A stretch of DNA of 6,437 nt from CAZFIO01 sp964519585 (GCA_964519585.1 CAZFIO010000112.1:1-6437), one strand, 5' to 3'; positions 1 through 6,158 are shown, counted from the stretch's first letter. Made by a program: numbers and translations. The notes: a model not told the origin generated them from the letters alone.

Positions 1-2858
1 TCATTAACCAGTTCTGGGGTCAATGTAGTATCTAGGATTACAAAGAGATTGTTTTCCATAACCACATCAAAGCCTTCCTTAGAGGAAATAGTTACCTGGA
101 CATAGTCCTTCACTATTTCAGTATCTTCCCCATTCAGGTTTAGATTTAGGCTCTCACCAGCTTCAAGCTTCTCTACAGTAGCTCTAGGATCTAGTTCACT
201 CAGCGCCTTTCCAAAGGACTTAATCTTTCCACCTAGTATAGGTCCTGCAGTTTTGAAATTAGGCTTTAGTGAGAAGTTCATAAATTGTGATAGATCCTTT
301 TCAAATACTACATTTTTCACATTTAGTTCCTCTTTTATCAGGGGAACTAGGTCTGAAATCATCTCTTCATACTTACCATCTATTACCACTTCATTTAATG
401 GTTGACGAACCTTTATCCTTACTGTCTCTCTAGAAGCTCTTCCAAGACCTACTAGGTCCCTAACCAGGTCCATTTTTTCTTCTAAATTATTATCAATTAA
501 ACCTTCATTGCTTTCAGGATAGTAGGCTATATGGACTGATACTTCCCCTGTAAGGTTTTGATACAATTCTTCTGAAATATAGGGTACAAAGGGTGCTATC
601 ATCTTGCTTATACCAACCAATATTTCATAGCTTGTATTGTAAACAGCCTTCTTATCATTGTCCAATTCAGTTGACCAGAACCTTCTTCTGTTTCTTCTTA
701 TATACCAATTGGATAAGTCTTCAATTACAAAGTCTTGGATATCCCTTACAACCCTAGTTAATTCAAATATATCCATATTTGCCTTGGTTTCTTTAACTAA
801 GCTATTGTATTTTGATAATATCCACCTGTCTATTTCAGGCCTATCCTTATATTCTATAAAGAAGTCTCTAGGGTCTACCTCATCTGTATTTGCATATAGG
901 GAGAAGAAATTGTAAACATTTCTTATGGACCTAAAGAATTTTGATTCAACTTCCCTTAGGCCATCTTCATCAAATCTAGTAGGTGTCCAAGGTGGTGATA
1001 CATACATTAGATACCATCTTAGTACGTCTGCTCCATATTTATCAAATAAATCAAATGGATCTACAGTATTTCCCCTGGACTTGGACATTTTCTTTCCTTC
1101 TTTATCCAAGATCAAGTCATTAACCAAAACATTTTTATAAGGGGATTCTCCCATTACAAAGGTGGATATAGCTATTAGAGAGTAGAACCATCCTCTAGTT
1201 TGGTCTATACCTTCATTTATAAAATCTGCTGGGAAAAGTTCGTGGAAGTTTTCCTTGTTTTTAAATGGATAATGATGTTGGGCAAAAGGCATGGCCCCAC
1301 TATCAAACCATACATCTATTACATCTAGTTCTCTAGTCATTGTCCCATTACACTTATCACATTTTAAATGAACATCATCCACATAGGGCCTATGAAGTTC
1401 AATAGTCATATCTATATCTTCTATGGCTCTTTCAATTAATTCTTTCCTTGAACCAACACTATCTGTATGACCACAATCATCACATCTCCATACAGGGAAA
1501 GGTGTACCCCAGTACCTGCTTCTGGAAATAGCCCAGTCATTTAGGTTTTCTAGCCAGTTACCAAACCTTTTTTCACCTACATAGTCTGGATACCAGTTGA
1601 CTGCATTGTTGTTTTCTATAAGTTTATCCTTTAGCTTGGTCATTTCTATATACCAGGATGGTTTTGCATAGTATAGAAGTGGTGTACGACATCTCCAACA
1701 ATGTGGATAATTGTGCTCCATTCTTTCCTTCTTATATAGTTTTCCATTTTCTCTTAACCACTGGATAATTTCAGGGTCTGCATCCATTACAAACATATCC
1801 TTCCAAATGGTATCAGTGAACTTGCCCTCTTCTGAAACTGGCTGGATAACTGGTAAATTGTATTTTAGACCTGTGTTGTAGTCGTCTTCACCAAAGGCTG
1901 GTGCAGAGTGAACTATACCAGTACCATCATCAGTGGTTACATAGTCACCTAGGGTTACGAAGAAGGCCTTTCCACCTACATCTATAAATGGAATCAATTG
2001 CTCGTATTCCATATGTTCTAAATCTTTTCCTTCCATCTCTTCTAATACTTCGTAGTCTTCACCTAGAACCTTGTTTGCTAATGATTTTGCTAAATAGTAA
2101 ATTTCATCATTTTGCTTTGCTCTAATATAAACTTCCTTAGGATTTACAGTAACACAGACGTTTGACGGTAGGGTCCAGGGAGTAGTAGTCCAGGCTAGGA
2201 AGTATTCATCCTTATCCTTTAATTTGAATTTTACCACTACAGTTTCTGTTTTGATTTCCTCGTAACCTTGGGCAACTTCATGGGATGCAAGACCAGTTCC
2301 ACACCTTGAGCAGTAAGGAAGTATCTTGTGACCTTCATATATATATCCTTCTTTGAAAAACTTATCTAAAATCCACCAAACAGATTCTATATAGTCATTT
2401 TCCAAGGTTATATAGGGATTATCTAGGTCAATTAGATAGGCCATCCTTTCAGTCATTTCTCTCCAAAGCTTTTCGTATTGGAAAACAGATTCCCTACATT
2501 CTTTGTTAAATTCAGCTATACCAAATTCTTCAATATCATGCTTATCTTTTAGGCCGAGTTTTTTTTCAACCTCAATCTCAACAGGTAAACCATGAGTATC
2601 CCAGCCTGCTTTTCTCTTAACTTGGTAGCCTTCCATGGTTTTGTACCTACAGGTTAGGTCCTTTAAGGTCCTAGACATAACATGATGAATCCCAGGTCTG
2701 CCATTGGCAGTTGGCGGGCCTTCATAAAATACAAAGGATTTCTCAGGATCCCTAGTTTCCACAGATTTGTGAAGTAAATCAATTTCATTCCAGTATTCTG
2801 ATATTTTATGTTCCCGATCCTTTACGGGTTCTGTCGATAATTCATTAAATCTTTTCAA
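1..2858 (-). CDS. ileS: Isoleucyl-tRNA synthetase, type 2 (IleRS2), C-terminus cut by window edge
   Basis: Cytoplasmic enzyme that charges tRNA-Ile with isoleucine using ATP. I translated the frame from the start codon to the window edge: 952 codons are open with no stop. Landmarks are the class I signature in GPPTANGRPGIHH (G-I-H-H at residues 56-59), a Cys pair at 183/186, WTTTPWTLPSN of the CP1 editing domain (about 223-233), GTGIVHSAPAFGEDD (about 312-326), Cys pairs at 387/390, 459/462 and 500/503 (the last two probably bind zinc), WFDSG (517-521) and KMSKS (590-594). The anticodon-binding region follows. GPPTANG with a Pro-Gly-Ile-His-His signature marks the eukaryote-like type 2 enzyme. 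That family usually has a little over 1000 residues, so roughly the last 80 should lie outside. The start is TTG, set by AAGGAGG 8 nt upstream; the first in-frame Met is residue 61, beyond the signature, so it cannot be the start. A T-box leader precedes the gene. Confidence 0.97.
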   Translation of the reverse strand, partial: MKRFNELSTEPVKDREHKISEYWNEIDLLHKSVETRDPEKSFVFYEGPPTANGRPGIHHVMSRTLKDLTCRYKTMEGYQVKRKAGWDTHGLPVEIEVEKKLGLKDKHDIEEFGIAEFNKECRESVFQYEKLWREMTERMAYLIDLDNPYITLENDYIESVWWILDKFFKEGYIYEGHKILPYCSRCGTGLASHEVAQGYEEIKTETVVVKFKLKDKDEYFLAWTTTPWTLPSNVCVTVNPKEVYIRAKQNDEIYYLAKSLANKVLGEDYEVLEEMEGKDLEHMEYEQLIPFIDVGGKAFFVTLGDYVTTDDGTGIVHSAPAFGEDDYNTGLKYNLPVIQPVSEEGKFTDTIWKDMFVMDADPEIIQWLRENGKLYKKERMEHNYPHCWRCRTPLLYYAKPSWYIEMTKLKDKLIENNNAVNWYPDYVGEKRFGNWLENLNDWAISRSRYWGTPFPVWRCDDCGHTDSVGSRKELIERAIEDIDMTIELHRPYVDDVHLKCDKCNGTMTRELDVIDVWFDSGAMPFAQHHYPFKNKENFHELFPADFINEGIDQTRGWFYSLIAISTFVMGESPYKNVLVNDLILDKEGKKMSKSRGNTVDPFDLFDKYGADVLRWYLMYVSPPWTPTRFDEDGLREVESKFFRSIRNVYNFFSLYANTDEVDPRDFFIEYKDRPEIDRWILSKYNSLVKETKANMDIFELTRVVRDIQDFVIEDLSNWYIRRNRRRFWSTELDNDKKAVYNTSYEILVGISKMIAPFVPYISEELYQNLTGEVSVHIAYYPESNEGLIDNNLEEKMDLVRDLVGLGRASRETVRIKVRQPLNEVVIDGKYEEMISDLVPLIKEELNVKNVVFEKDLSQFMNFSLKPNFKTAGPILGGKIKSFGKALSELDPRATVEKLEAGESLNLNLNGEDTEIVKDYVQVTISSKEGFDVVMENNLFVILDTTLTPELVN

Positions 2859-2866
2859 TTTTTCAT

Positions 2867-2873
2867 CCTCCTT
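2867..2873 (-). promoter_or_regulatory. Ribosome binding site that decides the TTG start of ileS
   Basis: The minus strand reads AAGGAGG, a full anti-16S match, followed by 8 nt (ATGAAAAA) and then TTG. The ATG inside the spacer directly abuts the RBS with no spacing and opens a three-codon frame (ATG AAA AAT TGA) out of phase with ileS. The TTG at 2858-2856 is therefore the start. The frame upstream of TTG stays open into the terminator stem but offers no better start. Confidence 0.8.
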
Positions 2874-2879
2874 AAGTAT

Positions 2880-2909
2880 AAAAAGTCCCTAAGTCAAAGA
2901 CTTAGGGAC
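2880..2909 (-). terminator. T-box intrinsic terminator (attenuator) of ileS
   Basis: On the minus strand GTCCCTAAGTC and GACTTAGGGAC form a perfect 11-bp stem with a 3-nt TTT loop (2885-2909), followed by five T residues (2884-2880). Its 5' arm shares bases 2909-2905 with the 3' arm of the antiterminator, so the two structures exclude each other. It should form when charged tRNA-Ile is abundant and stop transcription before ileS. Confidence 0.95.
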
Positions 2910-3135
2910 GAAAGATCGCGGTACCACCCAAATTACAAGATAAAAATCTTGTCACTCTTTTAGGATAAGGGCCTATAACCCTAGCAACTTAATTTGTATG
3001 TGAATACAAGTTTCAGCTGCTATGCTCAAAGGTGATATTAACAAAACAATTTATAATAATCTTTCACCAATCAATTATCTCTCTTTAATAAATTAATTTT
3101 GCTACTGTCCTCTTCAATGCAAGTTGATTTACATA
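2880..3135 (-). promoter_or_regulatory. T-box riboswitch leader of ileS (tRNA-Ile sensing, AUC specifier)
   Basis: A cis-acting leader RNA that binds uncharged tRNA-Ile and then favours readthrough into ileS. On the minus strand the order is: the Stem I GA/K-turn region GAAGAGGACAGTAGC (about 3116-3102); AGAGAGAT and GGTGAAAG of the Stem I arm (about 3085-3061); the specifier AUC (Ile) at 3036-3034 in AATATCACC; a Stem III-like hairpin with ACAAGAT/ATCTTGT arms (2935-2952); and the T-box TGGGTGGTACCGCG (2930-2917). The antiterminator is explicit: GGG (2929-2927) pairs CCC (2907-2905), and GCG (2919-2917) pairs CGU (2910-2908), around the 7-nt bulge UGGUACC. UGGU in the bulge can pair with tRNA 3' ACCA, consistent with A73 of tRNA-Ile. 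The start of the leader is inferred from the promoter; detailed Stem I pairing was not worked out. Confidence 0.95.
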
Positions 3136-3141
3136 GTTATT

Positions 3142-3170
3142 AATATAACTAATTATGGCCATCTTGTCAA
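3142..3170 (-). promoter_or_regulatory. Sigma-A-type promoter of the T-box-ileS transcript
   Basis: On the minus strand there is a consensus -35 TTGACA (3170-3165), a 17-nt spacer, and a -10 TATATT (3147-3142, one base from TATAAT). Transcription should begin near 3135, just upstream of the recognisable T-box Stem I. This is the strongest promoter match in the window and places ileS under its own promoter, separate from the upstream SAF gene. Confidence 0.85.
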
Positions 3171-3191
3171 GTTTTAAATCAAAAAAGGTGG

Positions 3192-3226
3192 AAAGTTTAA
3201 GGCAGAAAGCCTAAAGCATAAAGAAA
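3192..3226. repeat. Degenerate 7-bp tandem repeat (AAAGNNN, five units)
   Basis: Plus-strand units are AAAGTTT, AAGGCAG, AAAGCCT, AAAGCAT and AAAGAAA, in exact 7-nt phase. A partial sixth (AGGATTC) follows. The AAAG core is kept in four of five units while the other three bases vary. It lies between the ileS promoter and the GC-rich core and has no coding role that I can see. Confidence 0.6.
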
Positions 3227-3319
3227 AGGATTCTAAAGATATATTTTGGGTCCACGGGCGTGCATACCCTTCCGATGTTAAGCCATTATTCCTCTTACCC
3301 CAAAGCCTGACCATAGTAA
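3227..3319. other. GC-rich non-coding core with competing inverted repeats
   Basis: This intergenic stretch is far richer in G and C than its surroundings: bases 3248-3277 contain 20 G/C of 30. On the plus strand TTTTGGGT (3244-3251) can pair either with the nearby ACCC (3266-3269), enclosing CACG/CGTG (3253-3256 and 3259-3262), or with the distant ACCCCAAA (3297-3304, six perfect pairs TTTGGG/CCCAAA). No T tract follows, so it is not an obvious terminator. No gene is recognised. A 46-codon minus-strand frame (3314-3174) spans it but has no ribosome binding site. It is probably part of a dispersed element together with the flanking tandem repeats. Confidence 0.45.
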
Positions 3320-3423
3320 CAATTGTTTAACTATTGTTTAACAACTGTTCCCCTACTGTTCAACTATTGTTAAAATGTTTGACTACTGCCTGACTATTGT
3401 TCATATGTTAATCTATCGTTCAA
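3320..3423. repeat. Degenerate 11-bp tandem repeat (consensus CTATTGTTCAA), eight full and two short units
   Basis: Plus-strand units start at 3320, 3331, 3342, 3353, 3364, 3383, 3394 and 3413: CAATTGTTTAA, CTATTGTTTAA, CAACTGTTCCC, CTACTGTTCAA, CTATTGTTAAA, CTACTGCCTGA, CTATTGTTCAT and CTATCGTTCAA. Two 8-nt short units, ATGTTTGA (3375) and ATGTTAAT (3405), keep the phase. Together they tile the interval exactly. The last unit covers the stop codon and the final codons of the SAF gene. The 11-bp unit is not a multiple of three and no frame is conserved, so it is not protein-coding. Confidence 0.75.
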
Positions 3424-4711
3424 AATTGGTTTCTTCTTGAATCTTTCTCAGTTTGTAAACTTCAGTAGTCTTATCCAGCTCTACCATATCATAACTTATA
3501 AATTCACCCTTCTTTATATCTCTTTTAACTATTGTATTAGAATCTATTAGTCCTATAGGAACTAGGTTTTCCTCCCTAGCCTTTTGGTAGGTATCTATAG
3601 AGCCTAGGACTGTATACTCACCTATTCCATCTAGCTTTTCCCCAGCCTTTAGGTCCTTCTTAGCCCTAGTTATGACCTCGGAAACTGGACCTCCCAAGGG
3701 GACTATAGTTGGCTCCTTGTATATAGCAGCCCTTGCTATAGATATAGGAGTTTCTAGGCTTACCAAGTGATAGGGCCTATATAATACATAGTTTGGCCCA
3801 TCTCCCATGGAGACCAATTTCATCTCCCTCTGTATTTGGGGCAAGTCTGCCCTTACTACTGCAAAAACCCCAGGTGCTATTCCATTTACATAATCAACTA
3901 TTCCCTTTTTCTTAAGCATTCCACCATTTTCCACCAAATCAAATATTCCAGGTAATTCATTTACTATAGCCTTTGGCCCATGTCCACCTCTTATATCAGG
4001 AATCAGCCCTGTTGCATTGGAAATAGAAGCCATCTCAATCATAGTATTTGTCCCATCTACAAAAGAAGCCAACCTCAAGGGTTTTAATCCCTTTTCTAGG
4101 GCTACTTTTCTTACACTATCTGGAGTTGCATCAAAATCTATAGGGTTGTTTTTCCCTTTCCCTAAGGCAACAATTTCAAAACCTATGGCATCTGCAAAAT
4201 CATATATTTCCTTTAAAACACCTGGTTCATCTCCAGCAGAACCAGTATAGACTACACCTGCTTCCCTAGCCAACTTACTTAAAATGGGGCCAATAGTTAT
4301 ATCAGCCTCTATGTTTAGCATTATTATATGCTTATGATTATTGATTGAATCTAGTGCAATTTCTGCACCAACATCAGGAACACCTGTAGCATCTACCACA
4401 ACATCAATTAAGTTTGCCTTTGTAGAATATTCTGTCCTATCTGTAGCTATATATTTTCCCTTTTCCATAGCAATATTTATCTCTTCAAGGGTTTTCCCTA
4501 TTACTATATCATCCTTTGAAATCCCAGCCAGGGTGTATGCTTCTATGGCATCATTTATATTATTACTACTTACCATAGCAGGTATCATACCCTTCATCAA
4601 GAGCATTTGGCTAACCATACCTTTTCCCATAAGGCCAGCTCCAACAAGTGATACTCTAATTGCTTTATTTTCTTCCTCTAGTTGCATTAATCTTCTGTTA
4701 ATACCTATCAT
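3413..4711 (-). CDS. NAD(P)-dependent, homoserine-dehydrogenase-like oxidoreductase with C-terminal SAF domain
   Basis: A 432-residue predicted cytoplasmic protein of the COG4091 type. Residues 20-31 (VSLVGAGLMGKG) are a Rossmann dinucleotide-binding loop and VVVDATG (104-110) a second nucleotide-fold strand. GDEPGV (160-165) and GKGKNNP (184-190) lie in the presumed substrate domain. The end (about 347-412: ITRAKKDLKAGEKL... then VKRDIKKGEFISYDMVEL) has two 'kkGE' turns typical of a SAF domain. Because FlgA also has this domain, such proteins are sometimes mislabelled flagellar FlgA. The substrate of this family is not known to me; true homoserine dehydrogenase activity is doubtful. ATG at 4711-4709 has AGGGGGA 5 nt upstream; Met9 (4687-4685) has a poorer RBS. 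The start overlaps the upstream flavoprotein gene by 14 nt, suggesting translational coupling. The stop TAG lies in the 11-bp repeat, so the tail FER is repeat-encoded. Confidence 0.88.
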   Translation of the reverse strand: MIGINRRLMQLEEENKAIRVSLVGAGLMGKGMVSQMLLMKGMIPAMVSSNNINDAIEAYTLAGISKDDIVIGKTLEEINIAMEKGKYIATDRTEYSTKANLIDVVVDATGVPDVGAEIALDSINNHKHIIMLNIEADITIGPILSKLAREAGVVYTGSAGDEPGVLKEIYDFADAIGFEIVALGKGKNNPIDFDATPDSVRKVALEKGLKPLRLASFVDGTNTMIEMASISNATGLIPDIRGGHGPKAIVNELPGIFDLVENGGMLKKKGIVDYVNGIAPGVFAVVRADLPQIQREMKLVSMGDGPNYVLYRPYHLVSLETPISIARAAIYKEPTIVPLGGPVSEVITRAKKDLKAGEKLDGIGEYTVLGSIDTYQKAREENLVPIGLIDSNTIVKRDIKKGEFISYDMVELDKTTEVYKLRKIQEETNFER

Positions 4712-5951
4712 TTCTTCCCCCTGTATCTTTTCTAGTAGAATTCAGTCCGGCAATATATCCTGACGACCAGGCCCATTGCAGGTTAAATCCTCCACAATCC
4801 CCGTCTATATCTAAAAGTTCACCTACAATATATAGCCCTTCTATTAATTTTGATTCCATAGTTTTACTATCAATTTCATCAGTAGAAACCCCTCCTGCAG
4901 TGACCTGTGCCTGGCCCCATGATTGACTCCCTATTATCTTAAATTCCCAAGAAGTAAGGATATTGGCCAGCAAGCTGATTTCTTCTTTGGATAAATTGCT
5001 TACATTCTTATCCTTATCCAATTTACACTCCTTTAACAAAGGAATTATAAGCCTTTTATTAATCAATCCTATAAGGGACTCAGAAAGGCTCTTATCTGGC
5101 ATAAACGAAAATCTTTGATTTAAATAATCCTCTAGTTCTTCACTTGATTTAGCAGAAATTATACTTACCCTAAGTCTTATATCCTGCTTCTTTCTTAAGT
5201 AGTATAAGGCAGTCCTACTTAATTGAAGTACCGGTGGCCCAGAAATACCATAATCAGTAAATAAAATATCACCATAGTCTTCCAACAGGAATTTATCATT
5301 TGAAAATAAACTTACCTTGCCTAAAATCTTTACACCCTTTATTTGTTTAAATATATTTCCTTCCAACTTTAATTGCACCAGGCCAGGAAAAACATCTGTA
5401 ATCCTATGGCCCAATGATTTGGCCAAGTTATAACCATTGCCATCGGACCCGCTAGAAGGTAGGGCCATTCCCCCAGTGGCTAATATAAGCTTATCAGCTT
5501 TAAACCTTCTTCCATCCTTTAGGCCCACAAGAAAATCATTTTTCCTATCTATATAATTTACAAAGGCATCAGTTATTAGACTTATATTTAGTCTTTCCAG
5601 TTCATACCTTAATACATCCAGCATACTAGAACTCTGGAAAGAAAGAGGAAACACCTTGCCACCCTCTTCCACTGCAGGTGTTATACCAAGTCTTTCAAAA
5701 AAGTCCATGGTCTGATTTACACCAAAACTTGATAAGGCACTATAAGCAAAATTAGGGTTAGACCCGTGATAATTATCTATAGTTAGATTTATATTTGTAT
5801 AATTACATCTGCCATTACCTGTGGCCAGTAGTTTTTTACCAACCCTATCCTGTCTTTCAAGCAGGGTAACATGACCACCATTTGATGCGGCAGTAATAGC
5901 TGCAATCATCCCAGCTGCCCCACCACCAACAACAATAACTTTATTAGACAT
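4698..5951 (-). CDS. BaiN/RdsA (YhiN/HI0933) family NAD(P)/FAD-dependent oxidoreductase
   Basis: A 417-residue soluble flavoprotein, typical of the family length. VVGGGAAG (7-14) is the FAD ADP-binding GxGxxG loop, followed by the acidic strand end LLER (30-33). The family signature LLATGNGRCNYTN is at 41-53, the second nucleotide motif LATGG at 157-161, TDYGISGPP at 232-240, and the C-terminal block GELLDIDGDCGGFNLQWAWSSG at 377-398 closes the FAD site. Relatives include E. coli YhiN/RdsA and B. subtilis YtfP, linked to dihydrouridine formation at position 2449 of 23S rRNA; the older name BaiN comes from a proposed bile-acid role. The rRNA role is the likelier inference here but is not shown by this sequence. 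ATG has AAAGGAG 6 nt upstream. It is the first gene of an operon with the SAF oxidoreductase, overlapping it by 14 nt. Confidence 0.93.
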   Translation of the reverse strand: MSNKVIVVGGGAAGMIAAITAASNGGHVTLLERQDRVGKKLLATGNGRCNYTNINLTIDNYHGSNPNFAYSALSSFGVNQTMDFFERLGITPAVEEGGKVFPLSFQSSSMLDVLRYELERLNISLITDAFVNYIDRKNDFLVGLKDGRRFKADKLILATGGMALPSSGSDGNGYNLAKSLGHRITDVFPGLVQLKLEGNIFKQIKGVKILGKVSLFSNDKFLLEDYGDILFTDYGISGPPVLQLSRTALYYLRKKQDIRLRVSIISAKSSEELEDYLNQRFSFMPDKSLSESLIGLINKRLIIPLLKECKLDKDKNVSNLSKEEISLLANILTSWEFKIIGSQSWGQAQVTAGGVSTDEIDSKTMESKLIEGLYIVGELLDIDGDCGGFNLQWAWSSGYIAGLNSTRKDTGGRNDRY

Positions 5952-5957
5952 AATAAG

Positions 5958-5964
5958 CTCCTTT
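5958..5964 (-). promoter_or_regulatory. Ribosome binding site of the BaiN/RdsA-family gene
   Basis: The minus strand reads AAAGGAG, then six bases (CTTATT), then the ATG at 5951-5949. Strong match and ideal spacing support this start. Confidence 0.8.
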
Positions 5965-5981
5965 TTTCTTTATCTTAGTCT

Positions 5982-6010
5982 ATTTTATAACTTTTAGAGG
6001 AATTTGTCCA
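5982..6010 (-). promoter_or_regulatory. Predicted sigma-A-type promoter of the flavoprotein/SAF operon
   Basis: On the minus strand there is a -35 TGGACA (6010-6005, one base from TTGACA), a 17-nt spacer, and a -10 TAAAAT (5987-5982, one base from TATAAT). Transcription would start near 5975, giving a short leader of about 24 nt. The -35 box overlaps one arm of the TTGTCC/GGACAA inverted repeat (6004-6022), so a DNA-binding protein there could block it; that is inference only. Confidence 0.6.
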
Positions 6011-6022
6011 TTATAAGGACAA
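6004..6022. repeat. Short inverted repeat TTGTCC-N7-GGACAA over the operon's -35 region
   Basis: Perfect 6-bp arms TTGTCC (6004-6009) and GGACAA (6017-6022) are separated by 7 bases (ATTATAA). The left arm includes most of the predicted -35 hexamer on the minus strand. It may be an operator, or an outlying piece of the neighbouring palindromic element, which uses similar GGACA/GAACA words. Confidence 0.45.
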
Positions 6023-6040
6023 TCCATAATACAGGACATG

Positions 6041-6106
6041 AAATGAACAAAATTTCCCGTCCCTGGTGTTCATATGGACAAAGGAAACGGAAAATTTTGT
6101 TCATTT
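6041..6106. repeat. REP/MITE-like palindromic element with GGGACGG core
   Basis: Outer arms AAATGAACAAAATTT (6041-6055) and AAATTTTGTTCATTT (6092-6106) are perfectly complementary over 15 bp, then after one mismatch CCGT (6057-6060) pairs ACGG (6087-6090). The 26-nt loop holds a second near-palindrome TGTTCATATGGACA (6067-6080). On the minus strand the middle reads TGAACACCAGGGACGG and continues to TGTTCA, resembling short repeats with a GGGACGG core that I recall as dispersed in many bacterial genomes and linked to REP-type (IS200-related) transposases. No transposase is present in the window. Identification as such a family is by resemblance only. Confidence 0.6.
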
Positions 6107-6120
6107 TTATCCTAGGTAGC

Positions 6121-6158
6121 AAATCTAAAAGAACCTATCAAAGGGTGATAGGTTCTTT
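6121..6158 (-). terminator. Intrinsic terminator of the uracil permease gene
   Basis: A perfect 13-bp stem, AAAGAACCTATCA (6128-6140) against TGATAGGTTCTTT (6146-6158), with a 5-nt loop. On the minus strand it begins 25 nt past the permease stop and runs into TTTTAGATTT, ending that transcript before the flavoprotein operon. The plus-strand side is also T-rich, so it could work in both directions, although no plus-strand gene enters it. Confidence 0.85.

Noticed and set aside
658..1140. Two plus-strand open frames (658-915 and 925-1140)
   Set aside because: Both are antisense to ileS, which has a continuous motif-rich frame here, and neither encodes recognisable protein motifs.
2864..2866. 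ATG as the ileS start
   Set aside because: It is out of frame (ATG AAA AAT TGA) and directly abuts the Shine-Dalgarno sequence.
3248..3269. GGGT...ACCC hairpin as the terminator of the SAF gene
   Set aside because: The stem is interrupted and no T tract follows it on either strand.
3174..3314. 46-codon minus-strand frame over the GC-rich core (ATG at 3314-3312, TAA at 3176-3174)
   Set aside because: No ribosome binding site upstream, its second half is low-complexity translation of the 7-bp repeat, and it runs into the ileS promoter region. Mentioned only as a curiosity of the element.
3320..3423. CRISPR array
   Set aside because: Units are 11 bp, degenerate and directly abutting, with no spacers and no cas genes.
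4685..4687. Alternative start of the SAF gene at Met9
   Set aside because: The upstream ATG at 4711-4709 has a better-spaced AGGGGGA and gives the usual overlapping operon layout; the Rossmann loop begins after both, so either is structurally possible.
4017..4763. Plus-strand open frames 4017-4250 and 4341-4763
   Set aside because: Antisense to the SAF oxidoreductase gene; Ser/Ile/Phe-rich composition is what the complementary strand of this gene would give.
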